Positions 26,795 through 35,638 are shown, numbered from the stretch's first letter. The stretch: 64,000 bases of DNA from Chryseobacterium sp. IHB B 17019 (GCF_001456155.1 NZ_CP013293.1:434001-498000); one strand, 5' to 3'. Program-made: numbers and translations. The notes: generated by a model from the sequence alone, not told the origin.

Positions 26795-27193
26795 ATGTTT
26801 ACATTGAGGTGGAGTATCCTGATACTTCTGTTTTTCATATCCGTGAAATCACAGCAGATCGACTGGAATAAAATCAACAGTAATAACATTCTGAACGTTA
26901 TTGCCATGCAAAATCCTGATCCGGCCTCTTCCTATTCCAACATTCTGCAGGTAGGAAATAACAATCATGCGGAGCTTTCCATTAACGCAAATACTGACAT
27001 CGGAGTGAGACAGGTGGGTGATTATAACACCCTCTATTTTGTGAATTCATTTACTGATGCAGAAACCAGAACCGCAATTTCAGCGCAGGGAAATAATAAT
27101 ATTATAGATGTCACAGGAAGCAACAGCATTTCAGACGGAATGCAGATCAATGTAAAAGGTGATAATAAAACAATATTCGTAAGGAATTATTAA
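26795..27193 (+). CDS. Minor curlin / CsgB-like protein
   Basis: The start at 26795 (MFTLRWSILILLFFISVKSQ) gives a signal peptide; an upstream ATG at 26729 gives no sensible leader. The mature 110 residues have only 3-4 degenerate curlin-like strands (YSNILQVGNNNHAELSINAN, IGVRQVGDYNTLYFV, AISAQGNNNIIDVTG). In the E. coli system CsgB nucleates CsgA on the cell surface, and the position directly after the major subunit fits such a role. It may instead be a second minor subunit. Confidence 0.75.
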   Translation: MFTLRWSILILLFFISVKSQQIDWNKINSNNILNVIAMQNPDPASSYSNILQVGNNNHAELSINANTDIGVRQVGDYNTLYFVNSFTDAETRTAISAQGNNNIIDVTGSNSISDGMQINVKGDNKTIFVRNY

Positions 27194-27203
27194 AAAACAA
27201 TTG

Positions 27204-27935
27204 ATGAAAAACTCATACTCTTTGATTTTGTGTACTTTTTTTATCTTCTTGTCTGTCTTCGTGTACGGGCAGGAGGATAGAAAAGTCATTGCAAGGATCG
27301 AGAGCAGTACGGTAGAGAATCAGATACAATTAAAAGCTGTTGTTACCAATAATACCACTATTTATAAAGAACTGAATTATCTTTTAGTTTCCATTAAAAA
27401 AGGCAACGGCGGTAATCTTTCCAATAATAAGCAAAGCGGAAAATTCTCTATCAATCCCAATGAAGTAAAAATCTTATCTGAAATAAATGTAAACCTTGAA
27501 AAAAAAGACGCCCTGAAAGCTTTTCTCTATATAAAAGATGAAGAATCCCAAAAACTTATTGCCAAGGACAGCCTGGAACTTAACAGTGACCTTTTTAAAA
27601 AAAAAGTAGCCAGAATAGAAGAGGACGTTTTCTATGAATTAAAAGGATTAACCATCGACGAAACCAAAAGTAAAGTGGGAAAAGACTTTTACGATCTTTT
27701 TTACATCCAATACAGCCAGCTTCCGGATAAGGGAAATTCTGCAGTTACGATTACCGAGCTTCCTGTTCGTGGAACGAGCGGCCAGATTAACATCGAAATA
27801 GACGATAAAGTGGTCTACAGTTTTATCACAAATCCCGGTGAGGATTATCTGAAAGATCAGTTGGGTGCCACCTTAAAATATATTAAAGAATTTAATACCA
27901 GGAAAAACTTAATAAAAAATGAATTTATATACTAA
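27204..27935 (+). CDS. csgE: CsgE with an N-terminal CsgH-like domain
   Basis: The ATG at 27204 follows the TTG at 27201 and starts the signal peptide (YSLILCTFFIFLSVFVYGQ). Residues 25-110 (IARIESSTVENQIQLKAVVT, NNTTIYKELNYLLVSIKKGN) have the beta-sandwich pattern of CsgH-like curli inhibitors. Residues 140-240 are CsgE: FYELKGLTIDETKSKVGKDF, YDLFYIQYSQLP, NIEIDDKVVYSF. CsgE caps CsgG and directs curlin to the channel. The apparent fusion would combine a chaperone/inhibitor with the specificity factor. The CsgE part is secure; the CsgH part is a pattern call. Confidence 0.8.
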   Translation: MKNSYSLILCTFFIFLSVFVYGQEDRKVIARIESSTVENQIQLKAVVTNNTTIYKELNYLLVSIKKGNGGNLSNNKQSGKFSINPNEVKILSEINVNLEKKDALKAFLYIKDEESQKLIAKDSLELNSDLFKKKVARIEEDVFYELKGLTIDETKSKVGKDFYDLFYIQYSQLPDKGNSAVTITELPVRGTSGQINIEIDDKVVYSFITNPGEDYLKDQLGATLKYIKEFNTRKNLIKNEFIY

Positions 27936-27946
27936 AAACCTCAACC

Positions 27947-28354
27947 ATGAAAACTTTTATAATTATTTTGACATTCGCAGGAATATTCTCCGGAAAATCC
28001 CAACAGCTCGTTTATAAACCGATCAATCCGGCATTTGGGGGAGATACCTTCAATTATCAGTGGCTTTTGAGCTCTGCAAACGCTCAAAACCAGTTTGATC
28101 AGAAAAATGATTATAGCAGTTTATTGGATAACATGAATTCTCTGGATAGTTTCAGCCAAAGTCTTAATCGGCAGGTTTTGAGTGAATTGTCAAGAAAATT
28201 ATTTGAAGACCAGTTCGGTGAAGGAAGCATCCAGCCCGGGAATTATCTTTTCGGAACGATGTACCTACAGATTACCACCACCGCTCAGGGACTGCTGATT
28301 AATATTTTGGATACCGCTACAGGAGATCAGTCTGAGGTAATTATTCCAAAATAA
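27947..28354 (+). CDS. csgF: CsgF, curli assembly factor
   Basis: 135 residues with a signal peptide ending at GKSQ. The mature start QQLVYKPINPAFGGDTFNYQ is the hallmark of CsgF: this segment inserts into the CsgG pore and forms a second constriction. NYQWLLSSANAQNQF continues the family pattern. CsgF couples secretion to nucleation at the surface. The gene lies 11 bases after csgE, in the expected order E-F-G. Confidence 0.93.
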   Translation: MKTFIIILTFAGIFSGKSQQLVYKPINPAFGGDTFNYQWLLSSANAQNQFDQKNDYSSLLDNMNSLDSFSQSLNRQVLSELSRKLFEDQFGEGSIQPGNYLFGTMYLQITTTAQGLLINILDTATGDQSEVIIPK

Positions 28355-28385
28355 AAATAAAAAACTAAATCAATTAACCATAACC

Positions 28386-29750
28386 ATGAGAACTTATACC
28401 TACACCAGAATTTTTTTCTGTACCATACTGCTATGTGTTTTGCAGGCCTGCAGTTCTTTGCTGGGATTGCCCTCCAGTCCCGAAAAATCTACGCTCGGTG
28501 AAAACACAGTATATACTACAGAATTAAAAAATTTGCCTTTACCCCACGAAAAAATCGTTATTGGGGTCTACAAATTCAGGGACCAGACCGGCCAATACAA
28601 ACCTTCTGAAAACGGAAACAACTGGAGTACAGCTGTTCCGCAGGGTACTACAACCATTTTGATCAAAGCTTTGGAAGACAGTAAATGGTTCATCCCCATC
28701 GAAAGAGAAAATATCGCCAACCTTTTAAATGAAAGACAGATCATCCGCTCCACGAGGCAGGAATATCTGAAAGATGCAGACAAAAACAGCCAGTCTTTAC
28801 CTCCGCTTTTATATGCGGGAATTTTGCTTGAAGGAGGTGTCATTTCGTATGACAGCAATATTATGACAGGTGGTTTGGGAGCAAGATATTTTGGGATCGG
28901 AGCTTCTACCCAGTACAGACAGGACAGGATTACGATCTACCTTCGGGCTGTTTCTACTTTAAATGGTGAAATTTTAAAAACCGTCTATACCTCCAAAACT
29001 ATCCTTTCTACCAGTATCAACGGAAGTTTTTTCAGGTATATTGATACGGAAAGATTATTGGAAACCGAGGTGGGTTTAACACAAAATGAACCTGTACAGC
29101 TTGCTGTAACGGAAGCCATCGAAAAAGCCGTGAAATCTTTGATTGTAGAAGGTATTCGAGATAAAATTTGGGGGAAATCTGTAGAAAATCCGGCCAATTA
29201 CCAAGCTGTAATTGATGAATATGACAGAGAGCAGAAGGAAAATATCGGGCGGGTGATAGGAAACAAATTTCCTGGCGATTACAGACAGAAATTTGCTGTT
29301 TTCGCTAATGTGGAAGCCCAAAAAGTAAAAGACGATTATGTAAATCCTAAGATGAATATCGGTGGAAAACTAGGTTTTAAATATTTTTTAAATCCGAATT
29401 TTAATCTTGAATTCAATTCAAATTTTTTCACACTTGAAAATGAGAATATCATCAAACGGAATTTCTTCGTACCGGAGATCAATATTGAATATCTTCTTTT
29501 TCCCAAATATAAATTCAGTCCATACCTCTACGGCGGTGCAGGAGCGCTTTATTCAGGAATTAAACCAAGATATAAAGGGCAGTTCGGCGGCGGTTTTGAG
29601 TATATGCTTGCAAAAGATATCGGCTTGAGGGCTTCTTCTCAATATGATGTAGGTTTTAAAGACGATTGGGAAGGCCTTGTCAACGGAAAACGAAAAGATC
29701 AGGCATTGCGGTTTGCACTGGGACTTAATTTTTACATTGGTAACAAATAA
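28386..29750 (+). CDS. csgG: CsgG, curli secretion channel lipoprotein
   Basis: 454 residues. The lipobox is VLQAC at residues 19-23. The CsgG domain follows: EKIVIGVYKFRDQTGQYKPS, TTTILIKALEDSKWFIPIER, ENIANLLNERQIIRS and the transmembrane hairpin region TGGLGARYFGIGASTQYRQD. Nine copies form the outer-membrane pore for curlin. Compared with the E. coli protein (about 277 residues) there is an extra C-terminal domain of about 150 residues (IGGKLGFKYFLNPNFNLEFN ... LRFALGLNFYIG) that looks like an outer-membrane beta-barrel, a feature I associate with Bacteroidetes CsgG. Confidence 0.93.
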   Translation: MRTYTYTRIFFCTILLCVLQACSSLLGLPSSPEKSTLGENTVYTTELKNLPLPHEKIVIGVYKFRDQTGQYKPSENGNNWSTAVPQGTTTILIKALEDSKWFIPIERENIANLLNERQIIRSTRQEYLKDADKNSQSLPPLLYAGILLEGGVISYDSNIMTGGLGARYFGIGASTQYRQDRITIYLRAVSTLNGEILKTVYTSKTILSTSINGSFFRYIDTERLLETEVGLTQNEPVQLAVTEAIEKAVKSLIVEGIRDKIWGKSVENPANYQAVIDEYDREQKENIGRVIGNKFPGDYRQKFAVFANVEAQKVKDDYVNPKMNIGGKLGFKYFLNPNFNLEFNSNFFTLENENIIKRNFFVPEINIEYLLFPKYKFSPYLYGGAGALYSGIKPRYKGQFGGGFEYMLAKDIGLRASSQYDVGFKDDWEGLVNGKRKDQALRFALGLNFYIGNK

Positions 29751-29760
29751 AACATGAACT

Positions 29761-31272
29761 ATGAAAACTTTATTAAAAATTCTCAGCATATTTATTCTTG
29801 CTATTTGCCTATTTTCCTGTGATGAAGAGCTTGTAGATCAGGCACAGACTGGAAGCATGAAAGGAAAAGTAGTGAAAAGAGGTACCAACCAGCCTATTGC
29901 CAATGTGAAAATTTTCACCTCACCCACCACACAGACGGTTTTTACAGGAACGGACGGATCTTTTGAGATCACCGCAATGCCAATCGGGAATTATTCTGTA
30001 AAAGCGGAACTCACAGGATATATCAGCAATTATCAGGGAGTTAATATCCAGAACCAGAATCAGGAGGTGACGGTAGTTTTTGAAATGGACGATGATGAAT
30101 CTTTAAACTCTCCACCCACGGCACCGAAATTATTAAGCCCCATTGATAACGCTGTTGATCAGCCTTTAGGCGTAGAACTTACCTGGAGTGCAACTGATCC
30201 TGATGCTACTGACGTTTTAAAATATAATGTAACCATAAAAAATAATGTAAATACTAATATCATTCAGGTAAATGATCTTACGGCGACTCATTATACATTC
30301 TCAAACCTGAATTATGGTGTAAGTTATTTCTGGCAGGTCTCTGTCTCAGACGGGATTCATTCTCCGGTGCTAAGTCCGGTGAGTAAATTTACTACCAACA
30401 CCGTTCCTACCAACCGTTATCATTATGTTCAAAAGCAAAACGGAAATCTGGTTGTCATATCAAGTGATGCCTCCGGTACGAATTTCCAGTTTACCAATTC
30501 TTCTTACAACAGCTGGAGGCCGAGAAAAAATAACAATTCGGGATTGATTGCATTTTTGAGGACTGAAGGAGGAAGTAATCATATTTATACCGCTAATCCT
30601 GATGGCTCAAATCCTTTTAAAGTGACGACCGTTCCGGTGGCGGGATTTAGAAATGATGTGCTTGATTTTGCGTGGAGTACGAACGGACAGGAGATTCTTT
30701 ACGCTAATTTTAATAAATTATACAGAATCAATAAAGATGGAAGCGGACTGGCTCTGGTCTACACAACTCCCGACGGCAGCATGATCTCAGAGTGTGACTG
30801 GAGCTATGACGGCAGTAAAATTGCCTTAAAAACAAATGACTTTAACGGATATAATACAAAAATCTATGTGATAGATATGCTCGGGAATATTCTGAAAACG
30901 GTTCTTACAGGAACTTCCGGTGCAAGTGGTGGGCTCAACTTCTCTGTAGACGGGCAAATGCTTGTCTATTCAAACGATGTATCCGGCTATCAGGATGGTT
31001 CTGGCAATTACAGGCAGCTTGATTCTCATATTTTTATATATAATTTAATGACAAATATAACCTACGATATTTCATTGGAAAGCGAAAAAGCAATGGGAAC
31101 GAATGACCTTGATCCCAGATTTTCGCCCAATAATGCACAAGTAATCTTCATGAATACTTCAAATGATAACATTTCTCAGAAGAATGTTATGGTTATTGAT
31201 TTGAACAGCTCTATGACTGATCTCACTAGGGCTGTTCTTTTCAACAATGCTGAAATGCCGGATTATGAATAG
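29761..31272 (+). CDS. Lipoprotein with carboxypeptidase-regulatory-like, Fn3-like and TolB-like propeller domains
   Basis: 503 residues. Lipobox near residue 20 (CLFSCDEE). Residues 30-115 form a CarboxypepD_reg-like domain (GSMKGKVVKRGTNQPIANVK, TAMPIGNYSVKAELTGY). Residues 120-215 look like a fibronectin type III fold (PPTAPKLLSPIDNAVDQPLG; VSYFWQVSVSDGIHSPVLS). The rest is a WD40/TolB-like propeller (GSNHIYTANPDGSNPFKVTT; YDGSKIALKTNDFNGYNTKI). The start lies 10 bases after csgG, so it belongs to the curli operon and may anchor or tether the fibre. That role is inferred from context. Confidence 0.7.
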   Translation: MKTLLKILSIFILAICLFSCDEELVDQAQTGSMKGKVVKRGTNQPIANVKIFTSPTTQTVFTGTDGSFEITAMPIGNYSVKAELTGYISNYQGVNIQNQNQEVTVVFEMDDDESLNSPPTAPKLLSPIDNAVDQPLGVELTWSATDPDATDVLKYNVTIKNNVNTNIIQVNDLTATHYTFSNLNYGVSYFWQVSVSDGIHSPVLSPVSKFTTNTVPTNRYHYVQKQNGNLVVISSDASGTNFQFTNSSYNSWRPRKNNNSGLIAFLRTEGGSNHIYTANPDGSNPFKVTTVPVAGFRNDVLDFAWSTNGQEILYANFNKLYRINKDGSGLALVYTTPDGSMISECDWSYDGSKIALKTNDFNGYNTKIYVIDMLGNILKTVLTGTSGASGGLNFSVDGQMLVYSNDVSGYQDGSGNYRQLDSHIFIYNLMTNITYDISLESEKAMGTNDLDPRFSPNNAQVIFMNTSNDNISQKNVMVIDLNSSMTDLTRAVLFNNAEMPDYE

Positions 31273-31394
31273 TGAATGGTGAATTTTGCTTTGCAAGTCA
31301 ATAGTGAATATTTAAAATTGACAATTCAACAATTCTCCATTTGACCTTTTTTATTCACTTGCAAAGCAAAATTCACAATTCACTTTATATTAAA
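31271..31394. repeat. 28-base inverted repeat after the curli operon
   Basis: AGTGAATGGTGAATTTTGCT plus TTGCAAGT (31271-31298) is repeated in reverse at 31367-31394 with one mismatch; the inner 20 bases are perfect. The spacing is 68 bases, with further weak repeats inside. It may be a miniature mobile element or a long bidirectional stem between convergent genes. Confidence 0.7.
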
Positions 31395-31426
31395 AAATTC
31401 CAAACTTACGGGTCTGGAATTTTTTT
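31392..31426. terminator. Bidirectional terminator
   Basis: AAAAAATTCCA, loop, then TGGAATTTTTT forms an 11-base stem flanked by A and T runs on both sides. It can terminate the curli operon from the left and the LuxR-type gene from the right. Confidence 0.75.
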
Positions 31427-31448
31427 GGTTAATTAAGGTTGTTACTTA

Positions 31449-32099
31449 TCAGTCGATAATGTGGTTTTCAAGCGCATATTTCACAACTCCGACAGAATTT
31501 TTTACATTAAGTTTTAATAAAATTCTTTTTCTGTGTGTTTCTACCGTATTAATGCTTATAAAAAGTTTTTCTGAGATGTCTTTGCTGCTAAGTCCGTCGC
31601 AGATGAGTTTCAGGATTTCCAATTCACGTTTTGTGAGAGGGTCCTTGATGTGGATTTTAGTTTGGTTCTGCTCATGGCTTATGAAATTGATCATCCTGTT
31701 TTTGGCGTGATCGCAAATGTAGATTTCGTTGAGAAGTAGAGCCTGAATAGATTTGATGAATTCGTCGTAACGGCTGTTTTTGTCGAGATAGCTTTTTATC
31801 CCTTTGTTGAATAGCTTCCGAATATCGATTACATCATAATCATTACCGATAATGATGATTTTTATTCCCTTGTTTTTTGATGTAATATTTTCTACTGATT
31901 TGTAAAGATCTGTGAGAATCAGCATGTTTGAGCTTATCATGAGAAATTCAGGTGGATCATCTTTGAGGACTAAGGCCAGAGCCTGTGGGCAATTGCAGAT
32001 ATGAATATTGGCAAAAATCTCAGTTTGTCCGAGAAGTTTGGAAAGCCCTTCTGTATATAACAAGGGCTCGTCAAAGATGGTTAATCTTGGTCTCATCAT
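31449..32099 (-). CDS. LuxR-type regulator with non-canonical receiver (possible curli regulator)
   Basis: 216 residues. The N-terminal domain has the receiver layout (RLTIFDEPLLYTEGL with the acidic pair), but the phospho-acceptor position reads MISSNML, with Ser56 in place of Asp, so ordinary phosphorylation is not expected. The C-terminus is a clear LuxR/FixJ HTH: LTKRELEILKLICDGLSSKD, ISEKLFISINTVETHRKRI. E. coli CsgD, the curli activator, likewise has an atypical receiver plus LuxR HTH. Being convergent with the curli operon, this gene is a good candidate for the same job; this is inference from location. Confidence 0.8.
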   Translation of the reverse strand: MMRPRLTIFDEPLLYTEGLSKLLGQTEIFANIHICNCPQALALVLKDDPPEFLMISSNMLILTDLYKSVENITSKNKGIKIIIIGNDYDVIDIRKLFNKGIKSYLDKNSRYDEFIKSIQALLLNEIYICDHAKNRMINFISHEQNQTKIHIKDPLTKRELEILKLICDGLSSKDISEKLFISINTVETHRKRILLKLNVKNSVGVVKYALENHIID

Positions 32100-32323
32100 G
32101 GTTAGTTTTAGTTATATAAAAATATAAAAAAAACTTCAATTTTTGCATAAAATAATCAAAAAAATGCGTTTTATTGTATGATAATATTCAAAATAAAGTA
32201 AATTTTAATGATTATTTGATAAATAATTCCCTTAAAGTGGAGTTTTGATGAAAAATTTTTGAGTTATTGTTTAATAATCCTTTTGTTAATGGTCGCTCTG
32301 AGTAGTTAAAAATTAAATTAAAT

Positions 32324-32794
32324 TTAATTAACTAACACATTAGGGATATGTTTCACGGAAAAGTTTACGGAGTTGGCAATAAAACAGAATTCATTGGCTT
32401 TATGATGAAGTTCTATTGCTTTCTCAATCATTGATTTATCTTTTACAGTGACGGTAGAATGTAAAGTAACTTCAGTAAACCGGCCGCTTCCTGTACTAGT
32501 TTCTTCCATAATTCCGGTGGCATGATCGACATATTCAGTCACAATAATTGCCGCCTCCGAACAAAAGTGCAGATACCAAAGCATATGGCAGGACGAAAGG
32601 GAAGACAAAAACATTTCCTCCGGATTATATTTAGTTTTATCACCCCGAAAAGCAGGATCGGAAGAACCTTCAATCATTGGTTTGTTTTCTACGGAAATCG
32701 TATGACTCCTCTCGTAATCCCGATAGCCGCTGGTTCCGGTTCCTTTGTTGCCGGTCCATTGGATGGTGGTTTTGTAGTGGTGGTGTTTGCTCAT
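32324..32794 (-). CDS. OsmC family protein
   Basis: 156 residues with the OsmC/Ohr fold. GDKTKYNPEEMFLSSLSSCH contains the first conserved cysteine (SSCH), and the second half (VTEYVDHATGIMEE; FTEVTLHSTVTVKD; HHKANEFCFIANSVN) contains the second cysteine (EFC). The Cys pair reduces organic hydroperoxides in this family. Its ATG overlaps the stop of the RelA/SpoT gene as ATGA, so the two are translationally coupled. This form (OsmC-like, YhfA type) is common in Flavobacteriia. The exact substrate is unknown. Confidence 0.85.
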   Translation of the reverse strand: MSKHHHYKTTIQWTGNKGTGTSGYRDYERSHTISVENKPMIEGSSDPAFRGDKTKYNPEEMFLSSLSSCHMLWYLHFCSEAAIIVTEYVDHATGIMEETSTGSGRFTEVTLHSTVTVKDKSMIEKAIELHHKANEFCFIANSVNFSVKHIPNVLVN

Positions 32795-33843
32795 AAATTA
32801 TGATTGTCATATTCTCTTGCAAGTTGCTTTACATCAATACCAAAATCATTGTAATAATTACTTTCGTCATACATGCTAATGATTGCCCATTTATCTTTAT
32901 AACAATTTTTAAAGTATTTTTTATAATCATTAATCAGCATTACATCTCTTAATATACCTAATAGATTTGTTAATACTTTATATTGTTTTAGTTTTTCAGA
33001 TAACTTTTCAGGAATTATATCATCTAATTCTTTAATTGTACTTATTCCAAAATCATTAAGTTCTTGAATAACAATTTCTTCTCCTTGGTAAAATCCATAC
33101 TCTTTTGTAGCTAGACCACTTTCAATGAGATCATGAAATTTTGTTTCTAAAAAATTCCTTAAGGTTGTTGAATTTAATTCAAAATCTAAATTCCCAGATT
33201 TGGTTCCTCTTACTACGTCATCTGAGATTGCATCAATCAAATTAGCTATGTTATCAAATTCTTTGTCTATTAATTCTAGATTGCCGGCAAGGAGTTTGAA
33301 CTTTCGTGCAATATCACTAGGTAATACTCCGGAAAATTTATAGCTTCTATCATGTTCGATTTCTGCCCACGCATGTTGTAATATTGTTCTTACTTGTATT
33401 TCAAATTTTAAGCCTTCAAACTTACTGTATTCGGGTAGACATAGTCTATTGCTATCAAGTGATGATACATAATGGATTGATTTATAGCCAACTTTGTCAT
33501 CTCCTAATAATAAGCTTTTATCTAAACTATTTTCTTTGTCAATAATAAAATTTGTTTCTAATAATTTACATATTTTTTGTAAATCACTTTCTACATAACA
33601 AATAATTCTTACACCGCATAAATCTGTGATTTGAGTTTTTGGATCTGTATATTTGGGCTTATTTATTTTAGCTTCAAAGCTTAAAATATCTTTAGCTCTA
33701 GAAGTAATGCTATGATAATTTATGTTATTTATTTCAAGAACTTCTTTTAAAATAAATTCTACTTTTGCACATAAATCCTTATAAATAGGTCTATTTTTAG
33801 AATACCAGTCTAGGTGAACTTTGGAATCTTCTTGTGAGTTCAT
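32791..33843 (-). CDS. RelA/SpoT-domain nucleotidyltransferase (alarmone synthetase-like)
   Basis: 350 residues. The catalytic set of (p)ppGpp synthetases is present: ITSRAKDILSFEAKI (Arg/Lys for ATP), ITDLCGVRIICYV, YKSIHYV (the guanine-binding G-loop) and FEIQVRTILQHAWAEIEHDR with the general-base Glu. There is no HD hydrolase, TGS or ACT domain. The C-terminal 130 residues (ETKFHDLIESGLATKEYGFY onward) are an extra helical region. Small proteins of this kind are alarmone synthetases; some are toxins that modify nucleotides or tRNA. No antitoxin-like gene precedes it, but OsmC is coupled downstream. Product not predictable from sequence. Confidence 0.85.
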   Translation of the reverse strand: MNSQEDSKVHLDWYSKNRPIYKDLCAKVEFILKEVLEINNINYHSITSRAKDILSFEAKINKPKYTDPKTQITDLCGVRIICYVESDLQKICKLLETNFIIDKENSLDKSLLLGDDKVGYKSIHYVSSLDSNRLCLPEYSKFEGLKFEIQVRTILQHAWAEIEHDRSYKFSGVLPSDIARKFKLLAGNLELIDKEFDNIANLIDAISDDVVRGTKSGNLDFELNSTTLRNFLETKFHDLIESGLATKEYGFYQGEEIVIQELNDFGISTIKELDDIIPEKLSEKLKQYKVLTNLLGILRDVMLINDYKKYFKNCYKDKWAIISMYDESNYYNDFGIDVKQLAREYDNHNL

Positions 33844-33882
33844 ATAACTAAAGTTATGGTTAAATGTTTTCCCAAATAAACA

Positions 33883-33914
33883 AAAAAACCTCCAGAAAAA
33901 CTAGAGGTTTTAAA
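33883..33914 (-). terminator. Terminator after RNase E/G
   Basis: AAAAAACCTC, loop CAGAAAAACTA, GAGGTTTTAAA. On the minus strand the stem is followed by TTTTTT, so it closes the rng unit before the RelA/SpoT gene. Confidence 0.7.
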
Positions 33915-33921
33915 TTTTGTA

Positions 33922-35481
33922 TCAATTAGAATATCCTATCAATTCTTCTTTTTTCGAATTATAAATCCTGTATTCTAAGTACTTAAAAGAATCCCTTGGA
34001 ATAACGCTGACCCATTTTTTATATTTCATGAACCATTTCGTCTGGATGCTGTTGATCCCCTTTGTAAGGTAAGCTTCCACAAACGGATGTACATGCAGGT
34101 AAAGCTTTCCTTTTTCCTTTTGCATGATGGTTCTCAAGGCTTCGCTCATTCTTTCCACGATTACGATCGGAGCTACGATTTCTCCGTCTTTATTCGGGTT
34201 TTCTTCTTTGGTGTCGATCTGTTTTTCCGGACGGTTTCTTTGTCTGGTGATTTGTATCAATCCGAACTTGCTCGGAGGGAGAATCTTATGGCGTGCTTTG
34301 TCGCGCTTCATTTCTTCCTTCAGGTGTTCGTACAGATCTCTTCTGTGTTCGGGGTTCGTCATGTCGATAAAATCGATTACGATGATTCCACCCATATCAC
34401 GGAGACGCAATTGTCTTGCGATCTCGGTGGCTGCCATTTTGTTCACTTTCAGTGCGTGTTCTTTATTGACAGCGGTTCCGGTAGTGATATTGTTTCCGGA
34501 GTTTACGTCGACTACGTGTAGTGCTTCTGTATGTTCTATGACAAGATAAGCACCTTTTGAGCTAGGGATATTGACGTGTTTCCCGAAGCTTTGCTTGAGC
34601 TGTTTTTCAACATTATAATATTCCAGAAGAGGAATATGAGAATTATAAAAGTGGACAATATTCTTTCTTTCGGGAGCTATAACCTCCACATAGCTTTTCA
34701 TTGCTTCTACCATTTCTTCGTCGTCGCAGGTAATGCTTACGAAATCCTGGTTGAAATTGTCTCTTAAAATAGCTGAAGCTTTATCATCTTCGCTTAAGAC
34801 TCTGGACGGAACTTTATTTTTCTGTATATTTTTAAAAGTAGTTTCCCATTTCTGAATCAGTTGATTCATATCATTGTGCAGGTCTGCTACTTTTTTACCC
34901 TCGGCTACGGTTCTTATAATAACCCCGAATCCTTCAGGTTTAATACTTTCGATCAATGTTCTCAGTCTCTCTTTTTCCTCAAAGCTTTTTACTTTTTTGG
35001 AAATCGAAACTTTATTATCGAAAGGAATCAGCACTAAAAAGCGTCCTGTAAGGGAAATCTGGGTAGAAATTCTGGGTCCTTTTGTAGAGATGGGCTCTTT
35101 AGTGATTTGTAGTAAAACAAGGTCATCTTTGGTGATTACTTTGTCTACGGTTCCGTTTTTATCTATTTCGGGTTGTATCTCGAAATTTTTTAAGCTTGAA
35201 GCGCTTTGCTTTTTGGAAATGGTGTCTCTCAAAAACTTTTTATACGTAAGATATTGCGGGCCAAGATCCTGATAATGCAGGAAAGCATCTTTGTCATACC
35301 CGATATTTACGAATGCGGCATTAAGGTTTGGTGCCAGTTTTTTTACTTTTCCAATAAACAAATCTCCAACTATAAAATCGCTTTTGTCCTCTTGCTCATG
35401 AAGTTCACATAGTCTTCCGTCTTCCAGCAGTGCAATCTTTGTAAGATCATCTTCATGCGAAACTATTAGTTCTTTCTTCAT
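33922..35481 (-). CDS. rng: Ribonuclease E/G family protein
   Basis: 519 residues, the RNase G length. The S1 domain is at the N-terminus (GDLFIGKVKKLAPNLNAAFV, NIGYDKDAFLHYQDLG). The catalytic core holds VIIRTVAEGK, then VVDVNSGN and GGIIVIDFIDM, which carry the two Asp that bind the catalytic metal, and ITRQRNRP. It cleaves single-stranded RNA in rRNA maturation and mRNA turnover. The arrangement with a tiny basic gene and HU directly upstream is a conserved housekeeping cluster in Flavobacteriia. No C-terminal degradosome scaffold is present. Confidence 0.95.
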   Translation of the reverse strand: MKKELIVSHEDDLTKIALLEDGRLCELHEQEDKSDFIVGDLFIGKVKKLAPNLNAAFVNIGYDKDAFLHYQDLGPQYLTYKKFLRDTISKKQSASSLKNFEIQPEIDKNGTVDKVITKDDLVLLQITKEPISTKGPRISTQISLTGRFLVLIPFDNKVSISKKVKSFEEKERLRTLIESIKPEGFGVIIRTVAEGKKVADLHNDMNQLIQKWETTFKNIQKNKVPSRVLSEDDKASAILRDNFNQDFVSITCDDEEMVEAMKSYVEVIAPERKNIVHFYNSHIPLLEYYNVEKQLKQSFGKHVNIPSSKGAYLVIEHTEALHVVDVNSGNNITTGTAVNKEHALKVNKMAATEIARQLRLRDMGGIIVIDFIDMTNPEHRRDLYEHLKEEMKRDKARHKILPPSKFGLIQITRQRNRPEKQIDTKEENPNKDGEIVAPIVIVERMSEALRTIMQKEKGKLYLHVHPFVEAYLTKGINSIQTKWFMKYKKWVSVIPRDSFKYLEYRIYNSKKEELIGYSN

Positions 35482-35638
35482 TTTGTTGTAAGATAAAATT
35501 GTTAAGATTTGTAGGAAATGTCATGGTTTTATTGGTAAATAATTTCCTTAAGTTAATAAATACTTTTGAAAAAATCACACTTTTCATTAAAAAAATAAAA
35601 CCATTGTCCGTTCCTGCGGAATCTTATAGTTGCAAAAT

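Noticed and set aside
34087..34549. Two overlapping plus-strand frames opposite rng
   Set aside because: Antisense to the RNase E/G catalytic core; composition typical of shadow frames.
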